Positions 32,874 through 42,631 of a stretch of 64,000 nt of DNA are shown piece after piece. The notes below the pieces were generated by a model that saw only the letters and a program-made list of their open reading frames with translations, ran no database searches and was not told where the DNA came from. The translations under genes and the position numbers were made by a program. The stretch is from positions 10,137-74,136 of the forward strand of contig DATKCF010000160.1 in NCBI GenBank assembly GCA_035513345.1. The letters run 5' to 3'. Origin of the DNA: DATKCF01 sp035513345. Its GTDB lineage: Bacteria > Gemmatimonadota > Gemmatimonadetes > Longimicrobiales > RSA9. Within the stretch, counting starts at the first letter, position 1; each line of letters begins with the position of its first letter.

Positions 32874-33899
32874 TCACCGAAAGTAGTTCAGTCCCATTGC
32901 GTTACGAACGCGATCGAGAGTGTCGCGCGCCACCTCCCGCATGACCTGGTTGCCGCTGGCCAGGACATCGTCGACCACACCGGGGGTCCGGGCGAACTCC
33001 GCTCGCCGCTCGCGGATCGGCGTCAGGAACGCCTCGATTGCCGCCAGCAGCTTCTTCTTGACCTCGACGTCGCCGACCCGACCTTCGCGATACCTGGTCT
33101 TGAGGTCGTCGACCTCGGCGCGGTCCGGGTTGAACACGTCATGGTAGGTGAACACCGGATTGCCCTCGACCGTGCCCGGGATGTCGGCACGGACCCGGCT
33201 CGGATCCGTGTACATGCTCATGACGCCCTTGCGTACGGCCTCCGGCGGATCGGACAGGAAAATGGCGTTGTTCAGGGACTTGGACATCTTGTTCTGGCCG
33301 TCGGTGCCCGGCAGCGTCGGCACCTCGCTGATGATTGCTTCCGGCTCGTTGAAGACGGGACCGTAGAGGTAGTTGAAGCGGCGCGCGATTTCCCGCGTAA
33401 CCTCGACGTGGGGCACATTGTCCTTGCCCACGGGCACCGCGTCGGCGCGCGGCAGCAGGATGTCGGCGGCCTGGAGGACGGGGTACCCGACGAGGCCGAA
33501 CGGTAGTACGTCGAGGTGTGCGGCTTCGGCCATCTCCTTGATGCTGGGCAGCCGCTCGAGCCGCGGCAGTGTCACAAGCATCTCGAAGATCAGGTTGAGT
33601 TCAGCCGTCTCGGGCACCGCGGACTGGATGAAGAGCGTGGACCGGTCCGGGTCGATTCCGAGCGCCAGGTAGTCGAGCACCATGTCGCGGATCACGCCCG
33701 GAACCTGCTCCAACCACTCCTTCTCCGGCCGGGTCGTGAGCGTGTGCAGATCCGCGATGATGAAGAAGCACTCGAACTCGTCCTGAAGCCGAACCCTGTT
33801 CTGGATGCTGCCGACCCAATGCCCGAGGTGCAGACGGCCCGTTGGCCGGTCACCCGTCAGGATCCTGCGACGTTGCTCGCTCAAAACCGGTTCCTCCAT
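32874..33899 (-). CDS. trpS: Tryptophanyl-tRNA synthetase
   Basis: 341 aa class I synthetase charging tRNA-Trp. HIGH-like signature GRLHLGHWVGS (about 21-31) and the KMSKS loop in GTDGQNKMSKS (about 195-205). Length and sequence order match bacterial TrpRS. Start ATG 33899 (MEEPVLSEQRRRILTGDRPT); starts at later residues are excluded because the RILTGDRPTG strand is conserved. Confidence 0.96.
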   Translation of the reverse strand: MEEPVLSEQRRRILTGDRPTGRLHLGHWVGSIQNRVRLQDEFECFFIIADLHTLTTRPEKEWLEQVPGVIRDMVLDYLALGIDPDRSTLFIQSAVPETAELNLIFEMLVTLPRLERLPSIKEMAEAAHLDVLPFGLVGYPVLQAADILLPRADAVPVGKDNVPHVEVTREIARRFNYLYGPVFNEPEAIISEVPTLPGTDGQNKMSKSLNNAIFLSDPPEAVRKGVMSMYTDPSRVRADIPGTVEGNPVFTYHDVFNPDRAEVDDLKTRYREGRVGDVEVKKKLLAAIEAFLTPIRERRAEFARTPGVVDDVLASGNQVMREVARDTLDRVRNAMGLNYFR

Positions 33900-33975
33900 C
33901 CTCGCCGTTGAAAACGGCAGCGAAGATGCCGCCGTCGATCCGTTCCGTCCACAGGCGCTCCGACCGGCGTCGCCG

Positions 33976-34335
33976 TCATCGGCCGCCGGGGCGCCGTTCG
34001 CGACCCCGCGGGCCGCCGCTGCGAATGCGCCGGCCGCTTCGCGACGACTCGTCCGGAGCCGAGTATTCCGGAACGTCGCGGGCGCGGCCCAGCAGTTCGA
34101 TCAACTCGGAATCGTGGAGCGCCTCGACCGGACCGGGCGGCGCGATCACTTCCATCACCGGTATGTCGGGTGCATCCGCGTGGGCGAACTGGATGAGTCG
34201 GAGGCGGGCCGGCCGGAGGTGGCCGTGACCCGTCAGTGCGCGGCCGCCATCGCGAACCACCCACTCCCTGCCCTCGTGGTGCAGGATCCTGCGCCCGGAT
34301 GATCCGGCCGGCGGTTGCTCGTCGGGTTCAACCAT
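33976..34335 (-). CDS. Hypothetical protein
   Basis: 119 aa, ATG 34335. The N-terminal 90 residues look structured (RRILHHEGREWVVRDGGRAL, RLRLIQFAHADAPD, VEALHDSELIELLGRAR), with the GREWVVR element often seen in small Gemmatimonadota-type proteins of unknown role. The tail is Arg/Gly-rich. No family name can be given. Confidence 0.5.
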   Translation of the reverse strand: MVEPDEQPPAGSSGRRILHHEGREWVVRDGGRALTGHGHLRPARLRLIQFAHADAPDIPVMEVIAPPGPVEALHDSELIELLGRARDVPEYSAPDESSRSGRRIRSGGPRGRERRPGGR

Positions 34336-34480
34336 AGCGCGATGGGACGGCGAGGCCGCCGCTGGATTCGACGTAACGGACGCGGCGCGTCAGGCAGGCG
34401 ATCGACATGGGCCGCCAAGGTAAGCGGCCATCGTGCACGACGTCCAGCCGGCGGGCAACAGCCGCCGGCCTGGCGGGCGC

Positions 34481-35370
34481 TCAGTCGCCGGCCGCCGGCT
34501 GCATCAACTCGGTGCCGCTTCCGATGCCCAGAGCGAGCAGCAGCATTCCGATCACGGTGGTCGTGGTAGTCATGAGGATGGGCCTGAGCCGGGTCGCCCC
34601 CGCTTCGACGACGGCTTCGCGCAGCGACAGCCTGCCGTCGACCCGACGATGCTCGGCGAAGTCGACGAGAAGGATGGCGTTGTTGACGACGATGCCAGCC
34701 AGGAGGATCACGCCGAGCATGACCGGGGCGGACATCGGCATACCTGTAACTGCCAGCGAGATCCCCACGCCGATCAGGGAAAGCGGAATGGTGAGGATGA
34801 TGGCGAACGGATTGACGAAGCTCTCATACTGCACGGCGAGCACGACAAACACGAGGAAGATCGCGAGACCGATGACGATTGCGAGCTGTCGGTTGTTTTC
34901 GCGGATCGCTCCTTCCTCACCGCCATGGATGAGACCGTAGCCGTCGGGCAACGTCATGCCGGCGAGGCGAGTTCGCAGTTGTGCGTTGATCTCGCCGACG
35001 GTTGTCTCGTCATCGACGGCATCGCCGCTGACGCGGAGCACGCGGTTCTGGTTCTCCCGCCGGATCGGGGTCGGACCGAGCCGCGATTCGACGTATGCGA
35101 CGTCGCGAACGTAGATCGGCGCACCGTCGACCGCGCCGGGGAACAGCGGGATCGAACCGATGTCTTCGGGGCTGGTGAACCGTTCGCGCGGGAACATGAC
35201 ACGGATGTCGAATTCGCGGTTGCCCTCCGTGTAGCGCGACGCGATCGAGCCGTCCATCGCCGTTCGCAATGTCTGGCCGACGGTTGCGATGTTGAGGCCC
35301 AGATACGCCGCCCGTTCGCGATCCAGTTCGATCGTCACGAGCGGACTCGCTTCCTCGGTGCTTCGGTACT
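34481..35370 (-). pseudogene. RND efflux transporter remnant, truncated at both ends
   Basis: About 295 codons aligned with the central/late part of HAE1/AcrB-type pumps: STEEASPLVTIELDRERAA, then REFDIRVMFPRERF, then transmembrane helices LAIVIGLAIFLVFVVLAVQY, PLSLIGVGISLAVTGMPM and LGVILLAGIVVNNAILLVDF. Intact pumps are over 1000 aa; the N-terminal 60-65% is absent and the C-terminus ends abruptly after GTELMQP where another helix and the final segment should follow. The upstream junction falls within a lipoprotein signal peptide (35335-35448). A deletion scar. Confidence 0.8.
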
Positions 35371-35448
35371 CGCGCCACCGCACGCGCCGAGCGCGGCAAC
35401 CGCCAGAAACGCGAACGGCAATGCCGCGCGCCGGATATTCCTGTGCAA
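35335..35448 (-). pseudogene. Lipoprotein signal-peptide stub (probable efflux adaptor remnant)
   Basis: 37 codons from TTG 35448 with GAGGG six bases upstream: a basic n-region (MHRNIRRAAL), hydrophobic core and lipobox LGAC, then GGASTEAP and a premature stop. It runs out of frame into the RND remnant. In an intact adaptor-pump operon, an MFP lipoprotein gene precedes the RND gene, so this is best read as the 5' end of the adaptor fused by deletion to the pump. Confidence 0.55.
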
Positions 35449-35657
35449 TGCTACCCTCTATGCTGCCCGCCGCCGGCCATGGCCGGTCCGACCGGGCGTG
35501 AATTCGAGACCATACCGTACCCGGTCCGGTCGTGTCTGCCCTGGACACTCGGCGCACGAATGGACGCGCGGCGGAGCGCGGACGTTGGACCCGCCGCCCG
35601 CACTGCCAGGGAGGATCGTTGCGCCCTGTTGGTTCGTCAGCGAAGTGTGGCGAGCGA

Positions 35658-36221
35658 CTAGCCCGGGGAACCTGCCCGCAACGCGCGCAGGACGTCCTCA
35701 CCGTAGAACATGCGGATGTACTTCGCCTGGACGTCGGTGATCCGCCGGACGGCCCAGACGAGCTGCACGTGGTTTGGCTCAGCCGCTGGCCGTCGCAGGC
35801 CCAGACCGACCTCGGCGGGCAGTCGGCTACCCTTGCGGTTGTTGCACGGCGAGCACGCCGTCACGACGTTGTCCCAGGTGTTCCGGCCGCCGCGCGAGAG
35901 CGGGACCACGTGATCCCGGGTAAGGAACTCGCGGCCGCGCAGATCAGACCGATGCCGGTCGCAGTACATGCAGCGGTATTCGTCGCGGGCAAAGAGAAAC
36001 GTATTGGTTACCTGACGCCTGAACTTGCGCGGCACGTGGACGAAGCGAACGAGCCGGATCACGGACGGGCACGGCAACTCGCGCTTCTCCGACCGGAATA
36101 CACGGGCAGAGTCGACCTCGAGGATTTCGGCCTTCCGGTCGATCACGAGCCGCAGAGCCCGGCGCAGGGGCAGCAAGGTGAGCGGCTCGAAGGATGCGTT
36201 CAGCGCGAGACAACCCGCCAC
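35658..36221 (-). CDS. HNH endonuclease family protein
   Basis: 187 aa from GTG 36221 (AAGGAAGG upstream; frame open to 36305). The N-terminal LALNASFEPLTLLPLRRALR and IDRKAEILE are typical of a widespread chromosomal HNH family. The HNH core has zinc cysteines CMYCDR and CSPCNNRKG around RDHVVPLSRGGRNTWDNVV. Widespread as a single-copy gene in several phyla; in-vivo role unclear. The inverted repeat and promoter at 36305-36345 probably drive it. Confidence 0.85.
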   Translation of the reverse strand: MAGCLALNASFEPLTLLPLRRALRLVIDRKAEILEVDSARVFRSEKRELPCPSVIRLVRFVHVPRKFRRQVTNTFLFARDEYRCMYCDRHRSDLRGREFLTRDHVVPLSRGGRNTWDNVVTACSPCNNRKGSRLPAEVGLGLRRPAAEPNHVQLVWAVRRITDVQAKYIRMFYGEDVLRALRAGSPG

Positions 36222-36318
36222 GAGTACCGATCCTTCCTTTCGGAAATGGCGCTGCCGCGCCCGACTACCCCCGCCCCATCCTCCCGGCACCGCCAGTACT
36301 GTCAATGCAATACGTTAC

Positions 36319-36338
36319 GATAACCGTTGCCGGTTATC
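36319..36338 (-). promoter_or_regulatory. Inverted repeat and promoter upstream of the HNH gene
   Basis: GATAACCG (36319-36326) and CGGTTATC (36331-36338). On the minus strand TTGATA, 17 bp, TAACGT overlaps the repeat, giving a modest sigma70-type promoter that a dimeric regulator could control. Confidence 0.4.
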
Positions 36339-36356
36339 AATACGAACGCGTACGGG

Positions 36357-38597
36357 TCACAGAAGTGTGACGGGGTCACGGTCGATGACGAGGCGCAGGT
36401 CCGAGGTTCCGGCGCGCAGTTCATAGCGGTACTGCAGGTGCCGCGTGACGCGTCCAATCGCCTTCACGCTCGTACTCCTGAGGAGGAAATGCCAGCGCCA
36501 GCGGCCGCGGATCCGGTCGATCGGACAGGGTGCGGGTCCGGTGAGTACCACGTTGCCGCTGTCGGCGATCGCGCGGCGCGTCCATTCGGCCGTTTCGATC
36601 GCCGCCTCCTGGACGGGTACCTCGATGGTGCCGCTGATGACCACGTTGACCAGCCGGGAATGGGGTGGATAGCTGGCGGCCTGGCGTTCGCCGAGTTCGC
36701 GCTCGGCGAAGGCGAGGTAGTCGTGATCGGTGGCGAACCGGATGGCGTAGTGGTGTGGAAGCGAGGTCTGGATCATAACTTCGCCGCCAGCCGGGCCGCG
36801 CCCTGCCCGGCCCGCGACCTGCGTGAGCAGTTGGAACGTGCGTTCGGTCGCGCGAAAGTCGGGCAGGTTCATGCCCACATCCGCGTTGATTACGCCTACG
36901 AGCGTGACGTTCGGGAAGTCGAGGCCCTTGGCGATCATCTGCGTACCGAGCAGGATGTCGATTTCGCGATTCTCCACGCGCGACAGGATGTCCTGGTGAG
37001 ACCACCTCGCTGACGTCGTATCGATATCCATCCGGGCGGTCGCGGCGGCCGGGAACCGTTCACCGACCTCGCGTTCGACCTGCTCCGTTCCCATCCCGAG
37101 GAACGAGACGTCGCCCGATCCGCATTCATTGCAATGCGACGGCGGCTGTTCCTCGCGGAAGCAGTAGTGGCAGACGAGACGGCGGCGCGCGCGGTGGAAC
37201 GTGAGAGCGACGTTGCAATCCGCGCACTGCCAGACGTTCCCGCAATCCCTGCACTGCACGAAGGTCGAGTAGCCCCGCCGGTTGAGCAGCAGGATGGTCT
37301 GCTCGCCACGGCCGAGGCGATCCTCGACGGCTTCGATGAGCGGTGGTGACAGGGTAACGCTCTCGCCGGGCGAGCGTGAACGGTGCTGGCGCAGGTCCAC
37401 GATGCGCACGGGTGGCAGCGGCCGGCCGGCGATGCGCGTGGGCAGGTCCAGCTGTTCGTACTTGCCCGTGCGCGCGTTGTGATAGCTCTCGAGTGATGGC
37501 GTCGCGCTGCCGAGGACGCACACGGCCCGGGCGAAGTGGGCGCGCATCACGGCGACTTCGCGCGCATGGTACCGTGGTGTTTCGGACTGCTTGTATGTCG
37601 CCTCGTGCTCTTCGTCGACGACAATGGCGCCGAGATCCCTGACGGGCGCGAACACTGCCGACCGTGCACCGATCGCGATGCTGCGCTGCCCATCGCGCAG
37701 CGCGCTCCACGCGTCGTAGCGTTCACCGTCGGACAACGCCGAGTGGAGGACCGCGATGCGGTCGCCGAAATGCGACCGGAACCGCGCGACTGTCTGTGGC
37801 GTCAACGATATCTCGGGCACGAGAACGATCGCGCCGCGGCCCTGACCGAGGACAACCTCACGCAGCAGGTCGATGTAGACGCGCGTCTTGCCGGACCCGG
37901 TCACTCCGAGCAGGAGGAACGGCTTCGCTTCAGACGCCGACGTACGCAGCGCCGCAACCATCCGGTCGAGCGCGGCGGTCTGGTCGGCCGTCGGCGCGTG
38001 TGCGGGCGGCGGCATGACGGCCTGATCGGCGAATGGATCGCGGAGCACGGGCACGTCGACAAGCTCGGCAAGGCCCTTGCCGGCCAGACCCTTGAACACC
38101 GAGTCGGAGAACCCGCCGCGTTCGGACAGATACGATGTCGCCGCGTTGCCGCCGATCGATTCGAGCAACTCGAAACATTCACGCTGGCGGGCGGACCGGC
38201 CGAACACTTCGTCGCGGCGGGTGAGTGTCGGAAGTTCGGCGACCAGCCGCAGTACGCGCTGTGTTCGTACCGGTGGCGAGCTTCGGCCATGGTGCGACAG
38301 CACGGCGGGCAACGCAGCGCGAAGCACGATGCCGAGCGGCGTCACGTAATAGCTTGCGGCCCAGCGGCAGACGTGCAGAAGTTCGGGCGTTACGCTCGGC
38401 CGGTCGTCGAGGACACGTTCGATCGCACGAACCCGGTCCGGCGCGCGGTCCGCGGCCGTCCGGCCCACCACCCAGCCGACCAGCCGCCGCCCGCTGAACG
38501 TCACCCGGACCCGGGTCCCGTCCGCGACCGGCTCGCCCTCCAGCTCGTATGTGAACGTCCGCGGCACCGGGACGGGAAGCGCTACCTCGACCAGCAT
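36357..38597 (-). CDS. priA: Primosomal protein N' (replication restart helicase)
   Basis: 746 aa 3'-5' helicase that reloads the replisome at stalled forks. N-terminal 3'BD and winged-helix part, Walker A GVTGSGKT (about 231), DEEH box in VVDEEHEATYKQ (about 327), and the eight-cysteine zinc region starting CRDCGNVWQCADC (about 447). ATG 38597 opens the conserved VEVALPVPVPRTFTYEL. Neighbour of the M24 peptidase gene, 22 bp upstream, same strand. Confidence 0.96.
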   Translation of the reverse strand: MLVEVALPVPVPRTFTYELEGEPVADGTRVRVTFSGRRLVGWVVGRTAADRAPDRVRAIERVLDDRPSVTPELLHVCRWAASYYVTPLGIVLRAALPAVLSHHGRSSPPVRTQRVLRLVAELPTLTRRDEVFGRSARQRECFELLESIGGNAATSYLSERGGFSDSVFKGLAGKGLAELVDVPVLRDPFADQAVMPPPAHAPTADQTAALDRMVAALRTSASEAKPFLLLGVTGSGKTRVYIDLLREVVLGQGRGAIVLVPEISLTPQTVARFRSHFGDRIAVLHSALSDGERYDAWSALRDGQRSIAIGARSAVFAPVRDLGAIVVDEEHEATYKQSETPRYHAREVAVMRAHFARAVCVLGSATPSLESYHNARTGKYEQLDLPTRIAGRPLPPVRIVDLRQHRSRSPGESVTLSPPLIEAVEDRLGRGEQTILLLNRRGYSTFVQCRDCGNVWQCADCNVALTFHRARRRLVCHYCFREEQPPSHCNECGSGDVSFLGMGTEQVEREVGERFPAAATARMDIDTTSARWSHQDILSRVENREIDILLGTQMIAKGLDFPNVTLVGVINADVGMNLPDFRATERTFQLLTQVAGRAGRGPAGGEVMIQTSLPHHYAIRFATDHDYLAFAERELGERQAASYPPHSRLVNVVISGTIEVPVQEAAIETAEWTRRAIADSGNVVLTGPAPCPIDRIRGRWRWHFLLRSTSVKAIGRVTRHLQYRYELRAGTSDLRLVIDRDPVTLL

Positions 38598-38618
38598 GCT
38601 GTCAGCAATCGCAGCGGT

Positions 38619-39827
38619 TCAGATCCCGGGAAACGTCGCCATCCCGGACTGGATGACGACCGGCGTGACCTCGGGCCCCGACTCACCCATGTAGATGTTG
38701 ATCTCGGTCCGTACGCCGAGTTCGCCCGCGATGTAGATGCCGGGCTCGATGGAGAACGCCACGCCGGGAATGAGGATACGGGTTTCGTGGGTTTCGAGGT
38801 TGTCGATGTTGGGACCCATTCCATGGGTGGCCGTGTCGATGGAATGGCCAGTCCTGTGAATGAACCATTCTGCGTATCCGGCATCGCGGATGACACCTCG
38901 TGTGACGTCATCGACCTCGTAGCCCTGGACCTGTCGGCCCTCCGACCACGCCGTACGCAGGAACTCGATCGCGGCATCACGCGCGGCGCACACGATGCCG
39001 AACAGCTCCGCAGCCCTGGGCGGCACCTCTGCACCCATGCACGCCATCCACGTCTGGTCGGCAACCGTCATGTCCGGCGATTCCTGCGCCCACAGGTCGA
39101 GCAGGATGACGTCACCCGCGCTGAACGTGGCGCCGCCATTGATCGGGCCGTAGTGCGGATTGGCGGCGTTCAGACCCGTCGCGACGATGCAGTCGGCGCC
39201 CGTCGCGCAGCCGCACGCAGCGAGTTCCGCCTTCACGCGGTCCGTTACAATGCCCTCGGTGACCTTGCGACCGGCACTCAGGTCCGACGCTATCGCTTCG
39301 AACATCTTCCGGGCCGTCTCTGCCAGCGCCTGCGCCGCCCTGCGGTGCGACGCGAGCTGGCTCCCGGTCCAGCGCGAATGGAACCGCGAGATCAGGTCGC
39401 CCGAAAACTGCGGGTCGCCGCCAGCCGACCGGACCAGCTCGATGATTCCGGCAGGCACAAGGTCGCATGCCGGAACCGCATCCCGTCCGGAGTACTCCAT
39501 GGCGACACGCGGGCGTCCTGCCAGCAGCGCGACCAGCCGTTCGTCGAGCGACTTCCAGCTCACGTAGTCGACTCGGTCCCACGGCCAGGCCTCCCACGGT
39601 CCCTGCTCGATCCCGTGCGTCACCGCGATCGGCGTACCCTCGGCCGGAAGCAGCACGAAATAGCGCCGCGTCAGGTCGCCCAGCCCGAGCAGGGAGGCCG
39701 ACACGCCATTGCGCGCATGCAGATCGTAGAGCAACCAGCCATCAAGGCCGTTGTCTCTCAGAGCCGCCTGTATATCCGGCAGTACTGCCCTGATTCTCGA
39801 GAAATCGGAGGCTGCCGCGATCGACAT
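38619..39827 (-). CDS. M24-family Xaa-Pro aminopeptidase-like protein
   Basis: 402 aa from ATG 39827 with GACGAGCG upstream; the frame is open 74 codons more but that part is unlike the family. N-terminal creatinase-like domain, then a pita-bread catalytic domain with metal ligands in LLDLWAQESPD, HRTGHSIDT, and final Glu residues in SIEPGIYI and RTEINIYMG. The LDLW (D-L) is a common replacement of the usual D-x-G. Cleaves X-Pro bonds or related; exact substrate uncertain. Confidence 0.88.
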   Translation of the reverse strand: MSIAAASDFSRIRAVLPDIQAALRDNGLDGWLLYDLHARNGVSASLLGLGDLTRRYFVLLPAEGTPIAVTHGIEQGPWEAWPWDRVDYVSWKSLDERLVALLAGRPRVAMEYSGRDAVPACDLVPAGIIELVRSAGGDPQFSGDLISRFHSRWTGSQLASHRRAAQALAETARKMFEAIASDLSAGRKVTEGIVTDRVKAELAACGCATGADCIVATGLNAANPHYGPINGGATFSAGDVILLDLWAQESPDMTVADQTWMACMGAEVPPRAAELFGIVCAARDAAIEFLRTAWSEGRQVQGYEVDDVTRGVIRDAGYAEWFIHRTGHSIDTATHGMGPNIDNLETHETRILIPGVAFSIEPGIYIAGELGVRTEINIYMGESGPEVTPVVIQSGMATFPGI

Positions 39828-39951
39828 TCGCTCGTCCCGTCCTGTCGTTTCGTGAGTTGGTCGGCCGCGCGAGTCACCAGTCGGCGATCGGCGTCCACGG
39901 ATCCGTGTTCCACCCCGTACAGCCGAATGTAGGCGAGCCCGGGAACGGCGG

Positions 39952-40905
39952 TCAATCGGGCACGTCGAGACCGCAAAGCGCGTGGATCGTGGCGACGACG
40001 CCCCGGCCAAGACGATCCGGTGCGTAGCCTCCTTCGAGCACGGCGGCAACGCGCCCGCCCGCGACCGTTGCAGCTCGCTCGACCACGCAGCGTGTCATGG
40101 CGTGCAGATCCGACGGCTCGAGCAGAAGCCCGCCCAGCGGGTCGCCGGCCAGACAGTCATAGCCGGCGGAAACGAGAACGACGTCGGGTTCGAACTCGCC
40201 GAACGTCGCATCAACGGCATCCGTGTACGCCTGGATGTAGTCGATGCGGGCAGTGCCAGCCGCAATGCGGACGTTGCGCGTGGCGCCCGCGCCCGCACCG
40301 CTGCCGCGTTCGGATGGCGAGCCTGTGCCAGGATACCAGGGATGCTGGTGCAGGGACAGGTAGTAGACGCTTCCGTCATCCCAGAAGATGTCCTGCGTAC
40401 CATTGCCGTGGTGCACATCCCAGTCGACGATCAGGACACGATCGATACCATGGTCGCGCTGGAGCGTGCGGGCAGCGATCGCGACATTGTTGAACAGGCA
40501 GAAACCCATCGCGACGTTCGAGTTCGCGTGGTGCCCGGGCGGCCGGCAGAGTGCGAACGCGGAACGGCTCGCGCCCGAGGCCACGGAAGCCGCCGCATCG
40601 ATCGCGCAGCCGGCCGCCGCGAGCGCCGCATCCCACGACGATCCCGAGACCACCGTGTCGCCGGAAAGATCGACGGGTGCCCCGCGCTCACGGGCCGCCT
40701 CGCACACCGTCCTCACTGTTCGGACGTGGTCGGCCGTGTGGACGAGCAGCAGATCCTCCTCACCTGCATGTGCAGCCTCCTTCGGCGTGACTGCGTGCAG
40801 CAGGGCCGGCGTATCGCGTTCCAACGCGCGCACGACGGCCGGCAAGCGACCCTGATGCTCCGGGTGACCCCACCCGGTGTCATGCCTGCCCGTGTCCGGG
40901 TGCAT
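39952..40905 (-). CDS. Histone deacetylase family (class II-like) hydrolase
   Basis: 317 aa. Zinc-dependent amidohydrolase of the acetylpolyamine amidohydrolase/AcuC/HDAC group. Seen: CRPPGHHA (catalytic histidines, about 118-125), VDWDVHHGNGTQ (zinc ligands D and H), LVSAGYDCLAGD (third ligand). The family usually has about ten residues before MHPDTGRHDTGWGHPE; in-frame CTG at 40932 with GAGGAGG upstream supplies them (SRDACTLV), so an alternative start there is likely but CTG use is unproven. Target could be acetylated protein or polyamine. Confidence 0.88.
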   Translation of the reverse strand: MHPDTGRHDTGWGHPEHQGRLPAVVRALERDTPALLHAVTPKEAAHAGEEDLLLVHTADHVRTVRTVCEAARERGAPVDLSGDTVVSGSSWDAALAAAGCAIDAAASVASGASRSAFALCRPPGHHANSNVAMGFCLFNNVAIAARTLQRDHGIDRVLIVDWDVHHGNGTQDIFWDDGSVYYLSLHQHPWYPGTGSPSERGSGAGAGATRNVRIAAGTARIDYIQAYTDAVDATFGEFEPDVVLVSAGYDCLAGDPLGGLLLEPSDLHAMTRCVVERAATVAGGRVAAVLEGGYAPDRLGRGVVATIHALCGLDVPD

Positions 40906-40952
40906 GACCAGCGTGCAAGCGTCGCGACTCAGTACGGCCTCCTCGAGAGTTG

Positions 40953-42590
40953 CTATCGGGTGCCGGATCCCGCGTCGCTCGTCACACGCTGCTGCTTCGC
41001 GCGACGGACCATCTCACGAACGTCGGCAAGAAGCTGCTTCGCATTGTACACAATGCCGTCCTTGACCGTGTACTCGATGCCGCCGACACGACCGATCTCA
41101 CCGGTCTCGTCGTCCAGCTTCACGGCGCCCGTCCCGTACAGGACCTTCAGGTTCTCGAGCGGATTCGCGTCGACCACGACGAGGTCCGCCTTGAGTCCCG
41201 GCCTGAGGATGCCGAACTCGATCGGCGTGCCCTTCGGCTCGAACAGCTTGGTCGCGCCGTTGAGCGTTGCGGAACGGATCACTTCGACGGGGTGGAAGCC
41301 GGCCTCGCGCAACAGCTCCAGTTCGCGGATATAGTCGAAGCCGTACAGCTTGTAGATGAAGCCGGAATCCGATCCGGCCGTAACGACGCCGCCCGCGTTC
41401 TTGAAGTCGTTGAGGAACCGCATCCACCGGATGTAGTAGTTGCGCCACGCGACTTCGTCTTCTGTCGTCCAGTAGAACCAGTACGAGCCGTGCGCTTCGC
41501 GACTGGGCTGGTAGAAGTCCCACAACGATGGCAGAGTGTACTCGTCGTGCCATTCGGCCCGACTTGCGCGCATCACATCGCGGCTGGCCTCGTAGATCGT
41601 CATGGTCGGATCGATGCCGAACCCGAGGTCGACGAACTCCTGGATGAGCGCGTTCCACTTCTCGCTGCCGGGCTCGTGGACCTGGTTCCAGAGCCGGGCG
41701 ACGTTGCCGAACCTGTGCTGCTCGTCGTTGTAGTTGTAATCGAGCGGCCAGTTCTGAACGCTGTAGTCCTTCAGCATCGACTCGAACAGGCCGTAATAGT
41801 GGGTCATCATGTCGAGGCCGAGCCGTGCGGCGTCGACCGCGGTCATGCGCGCGAGCCCCATCTGGTCGAGATGCGCTACCGTACCCAGCCCGTGCTTGTG
41901 CGCTTCGTCGATCAGCGCTTCCATTATCGCCGGGTCGTACGCGCCGAGCTTCAGCCCGTCGATCTTCTGACCCTGGATCTCCTGCTGCGCGGCCCACTGC
42001 ACCCAGGCGCGCGCGGTCTCGGGTGAATCGAGGGAGCCGCCGTTCCAGCCGCGTCCGCTGCCCGGCCGCACATAGGCGAACATGCGCGGTGCAACGATCT
42101 CGTTGCGGGCGCTCCTCGCCTTCTCCTCGAGCGACCACTCGAACCCGCCATGCGACACGCCGCGTGAGGTAGTCACACCGTGCGCAAGCCACAGCTTGTA
42201 CACATACTCGGGCTGTGGTGCCTTGCCCGCGCCTCCTGTGTGTGCGTGCATGTCCACGAATCCGGGCATGACATACATGCCCGACACATCGATCTCGCGA
42301 GTACCGCCCTGCGGCCGGCCTTGCTCGTTGATCGGCACGAGCGGGTAGCCGACGCTGTTGATTGACGCGATGCGATCGCCCTCGATGACGATGTCGACCG
42401 GTCCGCGCGGCGGCGAGCCGGTCCCATCGATCACGATCGCGCCGCGCAGAATCAGGCGATCGAACGGACCCTGCCCTTCAGCTGCGCCGCGAGCGGTCGT
42501 CCGCTCCATGCCCTGGCCCGCCACGGTGCCGGCGAAGACAAACACCGCAAACAGCGCGGTCGCCACTGTCAGACCTCTGCGCGCGATCAT
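40953..42590 (-). CDS. Secreted amidohydrolase
   Basis: 545 aa from ATG 42590 with GAGGGGG upstream; a Sec signal peptide (MIARRGLTVATALFAVFVFA, about 1-24). Imidazolonepropionase-like TIM-barrel: metal-binding HAH in VDMHAHTGG, later VAHLDQ and a DSGF aspartate in TAGSDSGFIYKLYG. The C-terminal composite beta-sheet has RPGLKADLVVVDANPLENL. Ends close to the HDAC gene and begins 41 bp after carB. Metal-dependent; substrate not predictable, exported. Confidence 0.85.
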   Translation of the reverse strand: MIARRGLTVATALFAVFVFAGTVAGQGMERTTARGAAEGQGPFDRLILRGAIVIDGTGSPPRGPVDIVIEGDRIASINSVGYPLVPINEQGRPQGGTREIDVSGMYVMPGFVDMHAHTGGAGKAPQPEYVYKLWLAHGVTTSRGVSHGGFEWSLEEKARSARNEIVAPRMFAYVRPGSGRGWNGGSLDSPETARAWVQWAAQQEIQGQKIDGLKLGAYDPAIMEALIDEAHKHGLGTVAHLDQMGLARMTAVDAARLGLDMMTHYYGLFESMLKDYSVQNWPLDYNYNDEQHRFGNVARLWNQVHEPGSEKWNALIQEFVDLGFGIDPTMTIYEASRDVMRASRAEWHDEYTLPSLWDFYQPSREAHGSYWFYWTTEDEVAWRNYYIRWMRFLNDFKNAGGVVTAGSDSGFIYKLYGFDYIRELELLREAGFHPVEVIRSATLNGATKLFEPKGTPIEFGILRPGLKADLVVVDANPLENLKVLYGTGAVKLDDETGEIGRVGGIEYTVKDGIVYNAKQLLADVREMVRRAKQQRVTSDAGSGTR

Positions 42591-42631
42591 GGTGGACCCC
42601 CTCGTGATTTGTTGGCCTGCGTGCAACCGCG

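Noticed and set aside
37536..39932. Long plus-strand open frame (798 codons) antisense to priA and the M24 peptidase gene
   Set aside because: Low-complexity Arg-rich translation, no ribosome site or domain; both genes beneath it have catalytic motifs in the other strand. A GC-skewed third-position shadow.
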